From: CAYHWW01 sp964360145
GTDB lineage: Bacteria > Bdellovibrionota > UBA1018 > CAYHWW01
Direction: 5' to 3'
NCBI GenBank assembly: GCA_964360145.1
Contig: CAYHWW010000110.1
Coordinates: forward strand, 1-11,253
Length of the DNA: 11,253 nt
Positions 1 to 6,988 of the stretch are shown piece by piece (the stretch's first letter is position 1; each line of letters begins with the position of its first letter). Both the position numbers and the translations under genes were made by a program. The notes under the pieces were generated by a model, which had not been told where the DNA came from, searched no databases, and saw nothing but the letters and a program-made list of their open reading frames with translations.

Positions 1-1
1 T

Positions 2-778
2 CTACGGAGCGCCCACGGCGCCACACCGCACGTCGCGCTTGAAATACTGCATGCTCAAGCGCCCATAGGTGCCGTCATTCAACAGCTCGCGCAAGATGCG
101 ATTCACGGCGTCGCGCAACTCCGTATTGCCTTTGGCCACGACCAAGGCATTGCGTTGGGGCAGGATGTGTTCGCCGATCCGCAGCCCCGCGGCGGCATGT
201 TTCGCCACTGCATCCTGGGCCACGGTGTCCTCGGTGATCCAGGCATCCACGCGGTTCTTCAGCAGGCTCTGCAGTCCATCCGTTTCATTGGGCACCGTGC
301 GCAGGTGCTCCAGCCCCTCCACTGCCTTCAGCCGCTCCACGTAAACCGTACCCACCGGTGCCACCACTGATTTGCCTTTGAGCTCCGCCACGGTGCGGGG
401 GCCATCCTCGCGGGAGACAATGACGACGTCGGCGCAGTACAGCGCATCGGTGAAGTCAGCCACGGCGCTGCGAGCCGGTGTCACAGCATGGCCCGAGATC
501 ACCAGCTCAGCTTCACCCCTGTCCAGAGTCGGGAGCAAAGCACTGAAAGATTTTTCTACCCAGCGCACCCCCACGCCGAGGCGGCGGGCGATCTCACGGC
601 CCAGGTCGATTTCAAATCCCGTGGGTTCTTTGTCCTTGATCTGGCGGCGGGAGCTGAAGGGGGGCGCATTGCTATCCGTGGCGAGGCGAATAACTCCAGC
701 GGTTTTGACTTCCTTCAGGGTGCGTGGGGCCGCCACCGCAACCGAGTGTGCTAACAAGAAGAGTGTGACGGAGAGCAT
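2..778 (-). CDS. Periplasmic amino-acid-type solute-binding protein (SBP family 3)
   Basis: A 258-aa exported protein, complete with its TAG stop one base from the window edge. Residues 1-17 form a signal peptide (hydrophobic LSVTLFLLAHSVAVAA) with no Lys or Arg before the hydrophobic core, which is unusual. The mature part has the order expected of family 3 binding proteins: a GVIRLATDSNAPPF strand, TGFEIDLGREIARRLG (53-68), a TPARSAVADFTD block (100-111) whose Arg103 matches the ligand-carboxylate Arg, a VGT turn (142-144), VDAWITEDTVA (177-187) and GTYGRL near the C-terminus. At the usual ligand-amine Asp position there appears to be Glu183 (or shifted Asp184). Length is normal for the family. 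Known family role: delivering polar amino acids or similar ligands to an ABC permease; no permease is in view, though one could lie to the left. ATG 776-778 is the only start after the upstream stop at 797-799. The family is confident; the ligand is unknown. Confidence 0.9.
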   Translation of the reverse strand: MLSVTLFLLAHSVAVAAPRTLKEVKTAGVIRLATDSNAPPFSSRRQIKDKEPTGFEIDLGREIARRLGVGVRWVEKSFSALLPTLDRGEAELVISGHAVTPARSAVADFTDALYCADVVIVSREDGPRTVAELKGKSVVAPVGTVYVERLKAVEGLEHLRTVPNETDGLQSLLKNRVDAWITEDTVAQDAVAKHAAAGLRIGEHILPQRNALVVAKGNTELRDAVNRILRELLNDGTYGRLSMQYFKRDVRCGAVGAP

Positions 779-823
779 TGTCCCACGATTGACGTTCTAA
801 GCCGGTTCGTCAATGCTAGTGCC
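779..823. promoter_or_regulatory. Divergent promoter region with centred inverted repeat
   Basis: This 45-bp spacer lies between two ATGs pointing away from each other. ATTGACG (788-794) and CGTCAAT (808-814) are a perfect 7-bp inverted repeat whose midpoint, 801, is also the midpoint of the spacer. Read rightward, TTGACG (789-794) is followed 17 bp later by AATGCT (812-817), ending 7 bp before the A of the addB ATG. Read leftward, TTGACG (813-808) is followed 17 bp later by AATCGT (790-785), ending 7 bp before the A of the binding-protein ATG. The -35 matches are 5 of 6; the -10 matches only 3 of 6 but keep the key second A and last T. Both transcripts would then be leaderless, and no convincing Shine-Dalgarno precedes addB. 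The repeat could instead be, or also be, a dimeric repressor operator. Promoter function is inferred. Confidence 0.5.
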
Positions 824-3756
824 ATGAGCACGCCCCTTGCTCCGGTTTTTTGTGAGATTGACGCTGCCCTGCCTTTTTGCGACGGCCTGCGTCTCTTGGT
901 GGGGGCCAGTGTGAGCCGCGAGGCTGTGAAAGATCTCTGGCTCCTGGAGCGGGAAACTCAGGTGGGTTCAGGGCGTGCGGTTCTGCCTTCCCACGTCATA
1001 CCTTCACCCGCGGAGCTCGCCCGTGAAATTCTGCGCTCTTCTGGCGCGCCGCGACATACCTGGGCCCGTGCCTTGAGTACCCTTGATCAGGCGGATGCCC
1101 TGCAGCTCCTCGCCGCCAAGGCGGGTTCACGCCTCAGCACCGCCATGGTGGGGTTCATGCGCAAGCGCCCCGTGGCCCGGCGAGTGGCGGCCTTTCTCTC
1201 GGAAATCGATTTGCACGGCAGCAGTGATGAGGAGCGGGATGCCCTGCTGGAAGCTGCCGCGGAACGGGAACCCGAGCTGGGCGCTCTGCTCAACTTAGTG
1301 GGAGCCCTCTGGAANNNNNNNNNNNNNNNNNNNNNNNNNNNNNNNNNNNNNNNNNNNNNNNNNNNNNNNNNNNNNNNNNNNNNNNNNNNNNNNNNNNNNN
1401 NNNNNNNNNNNNNNCGGAACGGGAACCCGAGCTGGGCGCTCTGCTCAACTTAGTGGGAGCCCTCTGGAAGCAGGGTCAGTATTTGCCCTGGACAGATGCC
1501 ACCGCCTGTCGTGCCGCCTCTGAGTTGGTAGAAAGAGGCGCGGCACATGGTGCCTCGGCACGGGGTGCCGTGGCAACGGGGTTGCCCCCTCGCATTTACG
1601 CCTTCGGTTGCGAAGACGAGCTCCCCGCCGTCCAGCGTCTCCTGCAGGCGCTTTCCTCTCGAGATCTTCTTGTGCCCGTAGCATCCGCCGCCGCCGCGAG
1701 AAGCGCGGGGCCACGGACCTGGCAGCCCCACTCCCCCTGGGATGAAGTGGCCTTTTTACGCGAAGAGCTGCTCTCCGTGAAAACTACATTTTCCTCCATT
1801 GCCGTTTTTACTCCCGTCGATGCCTCCTACAAGCGTCTGGTGCGGGATGCCCTCATCGCCGCCCACATCCCCGTGCAGGACCCCACGCTGCCAGATCCGT
1901 GGCGGGACGAAGCCCACTGGGTGTGGTGGCGCGACGTGTTTCGCGCAGTGACCACGGGGCTCAAGCGCGATGATCTGCTGGCGCTCCTCGGCCCCGGCAT
2001 CGATGCCGCGGCTCGCGCCTTGCGCCGAAGCTTCAATGAAATGTGTTACAAGCGCGGCTGGGATGGTTCCGCACGGGCGCTCAAAGCCGCCGCCCAGGGG
2101 CTTGCCATTCCCGAGATGGAGCTCACGCTGGAGGCCCTCACGCGCCTGTCCCGCGGCGGCAAGCCAGCGCAGCTTGCCGCGGCCTTTCATGCCGTTGCTG
2201 ATTTCCGCGATGGTCACAGTGCCGCGGCCAACCTTCCTGACGCCCAATGCCTGCGGGATTTCGCGGAGCATCTGAGTCAGAGGGAATACCTTGCTGACGA
2301 GCGCCTGCGATTGGCCCGTGTGCTGCCCCTTTTTGAGGAGTTTCTCGCTCAGGAGGGAAAGCGCCAGAGCCAGCGGGCGGATCACGGGCTCTGGCTCCTC
2401 GCCCATGGCGTGGCGTTGCCCCAGGGCGTTGAGCGGGCCTACGTGCTCGGTGCCCACGCCTTCGACGGTGGCGTGGTCACTGGTGATCCCCTGGATCTGG
2501 TGAGCTGCGTCGATGGTGCCCGGGACGCGGCCCCTGGGCTCCGGGCCCGGGCTCTCTGGGAAAGCCTCAATCATCTTTATGGTGAAAATAATCGCCGCTC
2601 CCGGGAGCAGGCTCGGGCACGGAGGTCCCTGGCTGCCGCCCACGAGCTAGTGATGAGCAGGCCCCTCTACAATTTGCAAGGAAAGGAAACCGTCGTTCCC
2701 ACCGTCCCCTGGCGTGCGCTCCATGGTGAGGAAATCAAACCTTGGCCCCAAGAGGGGCATGCTCGCTCCGGTGGCCACGGTGCCGTGGGTTGGACCGCGG
2801 GCTTGACTCTGCCGTTGAGGGCCCCGTCTGTCATTGATGGCGCCGCGCAGGACGCATTGGCAGCCATGAGCAAGGAGCAGGGGCTGCGCATTTCCGCCTT
2901 CGAGGATTATCTCAAGTGTCCCTTCGTATTTTATACTCGTCACGTGCTCAAGCTTGATGAAGAGCGCGAGCCCTCCGTGGAGCTGCCCCCCCTTTCCCGC
3001 GGGGATCTGCTGCATCGTGTGCTAGAGCGTTTTTTGAAACAAGAAATTGAAAGCGGCGAGCTCCCGCCGGTGTCCCAGCTCGCGGTGGTGTTAGATGAAG
3101 AACTCCTCCGACGGCCGTTGGAAGGTCAGTTCCGCGATCCCCACCTGCAGCGAGCCTCCCGCGCTCGATTGCTGGCGCGCCTCGAATACTGGCATTCCTA
3201 TGAACGCAAGCGCCGGGAAGACTTCCCCGCCTTGCGCCCCATCGCCCTCGAACATCCCCTGACCTTCTCGCTGCCCAGCGGCTTCGCCTTGAGGGGCCGG
3301 GCTGATCGCATCGACGGCGATGGCTCCTCTCTCGTGGTCATCGATTATAAATCCGGGAATTCTACCCTCGCAGGTAAAGATTTGCTCGCGGGCCATGGCG
3401 CCCAGCTCGTGGCCTATGCCGCCGCCGCACGCATTGAAATGAAGCTGGAACCCGCCGCTGCCTGGTATCTGGAGCTCGGTGCCAGCAATCCTGCATCCAA
3501 GGGCTTTTTCCTCAAGGCCGCATCGGGCCGGGTGCATAAAGCCAATGCCCGCAACGGCGGCCTTACCGATGGTGTTTTCGACGACGTGCTTCATGGCGTA
3601 CTCATCCGCTGGGAAGAGGCGGCTTTGAAACTGCAATCCGGTGATTTCAGCCCCAAGCCTGCCCAGCCCAAGAACTGCGCTCGTTGTTCCCAGCTTCTCA
3701 CCTGCGGCTATCCCCTTGGTTCAGAAGAGAGCGAGGGCGGCGCCGATGTGGACTGA
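824..3756 (+). CDS. addB: AddB-type nuclease/inactive helicase subunit (interrupted by assembly gap)
   Basis: This is the AddB subunit of an AddAB helicase-nuclease, which resects double-strand DNA ends for recombinational repair. The gap of 100 N plus a duplicated 55-mer (155 bp) breaks the frame as written; removing 155 bp gives one 925-aa protein, compact compared with Bacillus AddB. Numbering below uses the collapsed protein. The N-terminal two thirds resemble the degenerate helicase of AddB and lack a Walker A motif (VGASVSRE where a P-loop could be). The C-terminal PD-(D/E)XK nuclease has His679 (LLHRVLERF), Asp776 (GRADRID), Asp789 and Lys791 (IDYKSG) and Gln809/Tyr813 (QLVAY); the Asp-Asp spacing of 13 equals that of E. 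coli RecB. Cys647, Cys900, Cys903 and Cys909 reproduce the C...C-x2-C-x5-C iron-sulfur pattern of AddB. ATG 824 is the only upstream start and has no clear Shine-Dalgarno. The next gene overlaps its end, as in other addBA operons. Confidence 0.9.
1260..1314 (+). repeat. 55-bp exact repeat, left copy flanking the gap
   Basis: These 55 bases, starting CGGAACGGGAACCC and ending CCCTCTGGAA, are identical to 1415-1469. The match starts and stops exactly at the gap borders, and 55 is a common assembler k-mer size, so it is most likely an unmerged contig overlap and not a biological repeat. It encodes the AddB stretch from about EREPEL to GALW. Confidence 0.95.
1315..1414. other. Assembly gap (100 N), probably spurious
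   Basis: Exactly 100 N, the usual placeholder for a gap of unknown size. The identical 55-mers on both sides imply the two contigs overlap and that no sequence is missing. Removing one 55-mer and the Ns (155 bp) brings the 824 frame into register with the frame that runs to the stop at 3754-3756, and the junction reads GALW followed by KQGQYLPW without a stop. Confidence 0.95.
1415..1469 (+). repeat. 55-bp exact repeat, right copy flanking the gap
   Basis: Identical to 1260-1314. In this copy the reading frame continues into the rest of addB. An ATG-less continuation is real here; any start called at 1453 would be a gap artefact that drops the first 158 residues of AddB. Confidence 0.95.
3733..3756 (+). 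promoter_or_regulatory. Shine-Dalgarno and 11-bp overlap setting the addA start
   Basis: GAGGG (3733-3737) lies 8 nt before ATG 3746-3748. The addA start overlaps the last 11 bases of addB, whose TGA is 3754-3756, so translation of the two subunits is probably coupled. The protein from this ATG begins MWTEEQQRLI, the expected Q-motif start of AddA-type helicases. A more upstream in-frame ATG at 3641 would add 35 residues with no family resemblance inside addB coding sequence and is rejected. Confidence 0.85.
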
Positions 3757-6232
3757 AGAGCAGCAGCGTCTCATCGACACGGACGATTCCGGTTGGCCTC
3801 GGATTCCTCGTGTTGCCGTGCTCGCCGATGCGGGTTCAGGGAAAACCTCGGTTCTGGAAGCCCGCGCCAAGGCCATTCTTCAGCGGCGGCCTGAGGACCG
3901 GCTCCTCTGCATTTCATTTACCGAGCGGTCCGCGGCGGATTTGAAAACGCGCCTCAATGAGTACCCTGTCGCCGAGGTGCACACCATCCATGGGTTCTGC
4001 GCACGGCTGTTGCGCACCCACGGCGCGGCGCTCAGGCTTCCACCGCTGTGGCGCATCCTCGATGAGACGGAAAGCGGTGACTTGCTCTATTCATCTTACG
4101 TCAAAGTGTTTCGACGGGAGCCGCCCCGGTCCGAGGATTTCAACGCCGATCAGTGGTTGGTCGCCGTGCGCCAGGCGGCAAACGGTCGCCATCGGGAGGG
4201 TCGGGAGCTTGAGATCCTGGGCCCTGAAGCGCGGCGTTTCATCACGGCGGTACTGGCGGATTTCGACAGTGTTAAAGAGCGCCTCTCCGCGCTGGAGTAC
4301 GGTGATTTAGAGTGCAAAGCCGCGATGCTGCTCGACGAGCCTCGGTACCAGGCCCAGGTGCGGGCCCGTTATCGCCACATTTTTGTCGATGAGTTCCAGG
4401 ACACCTCCGCCGTGCAGTGCCGTCTCGTGCGAGCCATCGCGGGGCCGGAGCAAACACTTTTTGTTGTGGGGGATTCCAAGCAGAGTATCTATCGCTTCCG
4501 TGGCGCGGACGTGGAGGTGTTTGAGTCCTTCGTGAAAGAGCTCCCCGCGGTGCAGCGCCTCTCTCTCAACTTTCGTTCCTGCGCCTCCGTGATTGAGGCG
4601 GTCAACGCCGTTTGCGCGCCGGTGATCCCGGATTACGCGCCCATGAGGGCCCACAGCGGGGAGGTTGGCAAAGTGGGGCGCATCGAGGCGCCCCAGGATC
4701 AGCACGCCGCTGTCATCCACGACCTCCTCCTGGACCTTGAAAAAAATGGAGGGCCCATGGGTGATGTGGCCCTGCTGTTGCCGCGCCTCCGTGGTGAAAT
4801 ACCGGGTAGGCTTCTGGCGCGCCTCAGGGAGCGAGGCGTGGGCATCGCATTGGGTTCCGCCGGCGGCGCTCAACAGAATCCGTCGCTCCAGGCCCTCATT
4901 CGCCTCTGGATCTGGGCCTGCGAACCCCGCCACGAGGTGTTCGCCGCATCCGCGGCGGTACTCCTCCTCGATGCGGAGCGCTCTCATCTTCGCCAGGCCC
5001 TCGCGGCCTTCGAGCCGCCCCAGGGGCCGTTGACCTGTGCCGAGCTCCTTTTATTCCTCGACGAGAAGTTTGCGCTCTCGGCCCGCCTCGGTATTTTTTA
5101 TGAGCAGTTCCGGGTTTTCGTCCTGGGGTTGCAAGCACAGGGGCTCTCACCGGCGGCCTGTGGGCGGAGGTTCTTGAAACTCTTGAATGAGGGCCAGGAC
5201 TTCGGTGGATTGAGTCTGTTGCCACCCCCCGCCAATGTGGCGGGTTCCCTGCGGGTGCTCACGGTTCATGCGTCCAAGGGGCTCGAATTCCCCGTGGTCA
5301 TCCTCGCCGATCTCGAAGGACGCAAGGCCATTGATCGCAATCCCTTCCTCCTCGCCAAGGGCCGTCTCTACGTTCCTGGTCGCGACGCGAAGGGGAAGCT
5401 CGCCAGGGATGAAGCTCATACCGGCGCTGCTGACGCTGAAAAAAAGGGGCAACTCGAAGAGAACGCCCGGCTCCTCTACGTGGCCATGACCCGTGCGGAG
5501 GATGCACTCTACGTCATTGATGACACGCCGGATGAACCAGTGGCACCGAAGGCGCCGCGCACCTGGGCCCAGTGGTTGAGGCCCACGTTTCCTCTCTTGC
5601 CGTTCCGCGCACCCAGCGTGGCGAAGTCCGAGGCTCTCGGTGCGCAAGTGGCGGTGTCACACGCTTTGAAGCACGGCGATGGTCTTCCGCCCCGCTATCG
5701 ACGGGCACGTCTTGGCGTGACTGCCTATTTGAATGAACGAGCGGGGACTGATGCCAAGAAGGGCCCCTTCGTTCCCCTTGCATCTTGGATCGGCACGAAG
5801 GTTCACGAGTATCTTGAATGCCGGGATTGGGCGGGGCTGAAAAACTTCGCCGCGGAGCATCGTTTGAATGTGGCGCCATTTTTCTCCTGGTTGGAAACAG
5901 CGTCCGAGGCCCGCATTTTATTTGGCGGGATGTCGGAAGACATATGCGTATACCCAGAATTCGCTTTCGAGCACCGTTTGAATGACGGTGAGACGCTGGC
6001 GGGGCGGGTGGACTGGCTCGCAGTGTGGCCAGAAAAACGTCAATGCTGGATCGTGGATTATAAAGTGCTTCAGTCGAAGCGCGAGGCTTCTCGGCTGATC
6101 AGCGATTATGCGCCACAGCTTGAGATATACGCAGGGGCTGCCCGGGAATTGACGGGGTACGGTGAAATTAAAACATTTTTGGTTGATGTACTCGCATCAA
6201 CAGGGACCATTTGGCATTGTGTTTCAGGCTGA
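3746..6232 (+). CDS. addA: AddA-type ATP-dependent helicase/exonuclease subunit
   Basis: An 828-aa UvrD/Rep-superfamily (SF1A) helicase with a C-terminal nuclease; it is the motor and second nuclease of AddAB. Motifs in order: Q-motif WTEEQQ (2-7), Walker A ADAGSGKT (27-34), Ia SFTERSAADL (57-66), Ib TIHGFC (80-85), Walker B/II VDEFQD (214-219), III GDSKQSIYRFRGA (242-254), IV LNFRS (274-278), V LTVHASKGLEF (505-515), VI LLYVAMTRAEDAL (576-588). The nuclease has His687 (KVHEYLE), Asp756 (GRVDWL), Asp771 and Lys773 (VDYK) and Gln791/Tyr795 (QLEIY), so both helicase and nuclease look active. Known AddA proteins are usually well over 1,000 aa; here only about 226 residues separate motifs IV and V, so the shortening seems to lie largely in the accessory subdomains. 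RecB alone is a less likely label because the partner is a clear AddB and no recC or recD is present. Confidence 0.95.
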   Translation: MWTEEQQRLIDTDDSGWPRIPRVAVLADAGSGKTSVLEARAKAILQRRPEDRLLCISFTERSAADLKTRLNEYPVAEVHTIHGFCARLLRTHGAALRLPPLWRILDETESGDLLYSSYVKVFRREPPRSEDFNADQWLVAVRQAANGRHREGRELEILGPEARRFITAVLADFDSVKERLSALEYGDLECKAAMLLDEPRYQAQVRARYRHIFVDEFQDTSAVQCRLVRAIAGPEQTLFVVGDSKQSIYRFRGADVEVFESFVKELPAVQRLSLNFRSCASVIEAVNAVCAPVIPDYAPMRAHSGEVGKVGRIEAPQDQHAAVIHDLLLDLEKNGGPMGDVALLLPRLRGEIPGRLLARLRERGVGIALGSAGGAQQNPSLQALIRLWIWACEPRHEVFAASAAVLLLDAERSHLRQALAAFEPPQGPLTCAELLLFLDEKFALSARLGIFYEQFRVFVLGLQAQGLSPAACGRRFLKLLNEGQDFGGLSLLPPPANVAGSLRVLTVHASKGLEFPVVILADLEGRKAIDRNPFLLAKGRLYVPGRDAKGKLARDEAHTGAADAEKKGQLEENARLLYVAMTRAEDALYVIDDTPDEPVAPKAPRTWAQWLRPTFPLLPFRAPSVAKSEALGAQVAVSHALKHGDGLPPRYRRARLGVTAYLNERAGTDAKKGPFVPLASWIGTKVHEYLECRDWAGLKNFAAEHRLNVAPFFSWLETASEARILFGGMSEDICVYPEFAFEHRLNDGETLAGRVDWLAVWPEKRQCWIVDYKVLQSKREASRLISDYAPQLEIYAGAARELTGYGEIKTFLVDVLASTGTIWHCVSG

Positions 6233-6253
6233 AGCTGCTAGCCTAAAAGCAAT
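6233..6253 (+). promoter_or_regulatory. Short spacer with weak candidate promoter for the envelope operon
   Basis: Only 21 bp separate the addA stop from the barrel gene start, and no good Shine-Dalgarno is present (only an AAAAG stretch at 6245-6249). TTGGCA (6211-6216, inside addA) and TGCTAG (6236-6241) are 19 bp apart; alternatively TTGTGT (6217-6222) and TAGCCT (6239-6244) are 16 bp apart. Either would give a very short leader. AGGCT (6226-6230) and AGCCT (6240-6244) form a 5-bp stem without a T-run, so this is not a terminator and read-through from addA is possible. Confidence 0.25.
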
Positions 6254-6988
6254 ATGCCGAACTCAGCAGGCGCCCTAGGGGCGGGATTCCGGGCCTTGGC
6301 AGCAGTGATACTCGTAGCCCTGGTGGCGCCCCAGGCCGCACGGGCCGCGGATGATGCGGCGCACGAAGCGGATGAGGACTACAACTTCAGCTGGCTGGAC
6401 CCAGACAAAAAAATCTATGTCGTCCAGAACCGAAAATATCGTAAAGCCATGCGTCCCGGCATCTACGTGGGCGGTGGCCTGAATCTCACCAACCCCTTCA
6501 AGTCTGGTTATCTGGGCACGGTGAAGCCTGGCTTTTGGGTCAAGGAGTGGCTCGGCGTGGAGGGCGTGGGCGCTCTCATGAAGAACACCGACAGCGGCAC
6601 GTTGGTGGCCCTTCGCCAGCGGTCCACCGCGCTGCCTTTCGTGCGGGAGATCCGCGGCTATTTCGCCGGTCAGGTCGTGTTCGCGCCATTCTATGCAAAA
6701 TTGAATATGTTTAATAAGATCCTCTACTTCGACTGGCTCTTTTTCGGCGGCGGCGGCGTGGTGAACACGGCAAACGACGTCAATACGGTGTCCAATGCCG
6801 CGCCCAACATCAAAACGGAGAGTTCCTTTGGCCTCTTCTACGGCACGGGCATGAATTTCTTCCTGACTAAGAACTTCTCGGTTCGCCTGGATCTCCAGGC
6901 GGTTAACTACGGTGCCACTGGCGCGGTGGGCGAGAACAAGCGATTCAACAGCTTCGACTTCACCTTAGGGGCGGGGTTCTTCCTGTGA
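6254..6988 (+). CDS. Outer membrane beta-barrel protein, Myxococcota/Bdellovibrionota type
   Basis: A 244-aa exported protein. Residues 1-31 are a signal peptide (Arg13, hydrophobic ALAAVILVALVA, cleavage after ARA). A short acidic linker (32-42) leads to a barrel domain from about 45 to the end, opening with WLDPDKKIYVVQNRKYRKAM (47-66). Alternating aromatic and small residues suggest strands (GIYVGGGLNL, VKPGFWV, LGVEGVGAL, FGLFYGTGMNFFL, FSVRLDLQAV), and the last strand FDFTLGAGFFL ends with aromatics as BAM substrates do. From memory this matches the outer-membrane barrel domain family widespread in Myxococcus and Bdellovibrio relatives, which includes the gliding proteins GltA and GltB; this was not verified by search. 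It probably sits in the outer membrane and contacts the TPR proteins encoded directly downstream. ATG 6254 is the only start after the in-frame TAG at 6239. The exact role (gliding, export or structural) is unknown. Confidence 0.82.
   Translation: MPNSAGALGAGFRALAAVILVALVAPQAARAADDAAHEADEDYNFSWLDPDKKIYVVQNRKYRKAMRPGIYVGGGLNLTNPFKSGYLGTVKPGFWVKEWLGVEGVGALMKNTDSGTLVALRQRSTALPFVREIRGYFAGQVVFAPFYAKLNMFNKILYFDWLFFGGGGVVNTANDVNTVSNAAPNIKTESSFGLFYGTGMNFFLTKNFSVRLDLQAVNYGATGAVGENKRFNSFDFTLGAGFFL
6967..6988 (+). promoter_or_regulatory. Ribosome binding site and GTGA stop-start overlap
   Basis: AGGGGCGGGG (6967-6976) ends 8 nt before GTG 6985-6987, and the barrel gene's TGA occupies 6986-6988. The 4-base GTGA overlap decides the GTG start of the TPR gene and implies translational coupling between barrel and TPR protein. 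Confidence 0.75.

Noticed and set aside
372..800. 142-codon plus-strand frame overlapping the binding-protein gene
   Set aside because: Antisense to a gene with clear family 3 motifs; Ser/Arg-rich low-complexity translation.
1260..1469. A genuine tandem duplication or a frameshifted addB pseudogene
   Set aside because: The repeat borders coincide exactly with the N run and collapsing it restores the frame, so an assembly overlap explains everything.
1756..2643. 295-codon open frame on the minus strand
   Set aside because: Antisense to the well-supported addB; it lacks recognisable motifs and is a typical shadow in GC-rich DNA.
3091..3636. 181-codon open frame on the minus strand
   Set aside because: Lies opposite the AddB nuclease domain, whose catalytic residues are clear in the plus frame.
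3641..3745. Longer AddA with 35 extra N-terminal residues
   Set aside because: The extension lies within addB, has no similarity to AddA, and the ATG at 3746 has a good GAGGG and the canonical WTEEQQ start.
4307..4987. 226-codon open frame on the minus strand
   Set aside because: Lies opposite addA helicase motifs II to IV; no family resemblance of its own.
5147..5647. 166-codon open frame on the minus strand
   Set aside because: Lies opposite addA helicase motifs V and VI, so it is a shadow.
6226..6244. Hairpin between addA and the barrel gene as a terminator
   Set aside because: Only a 5-bp stem and no following run of T.
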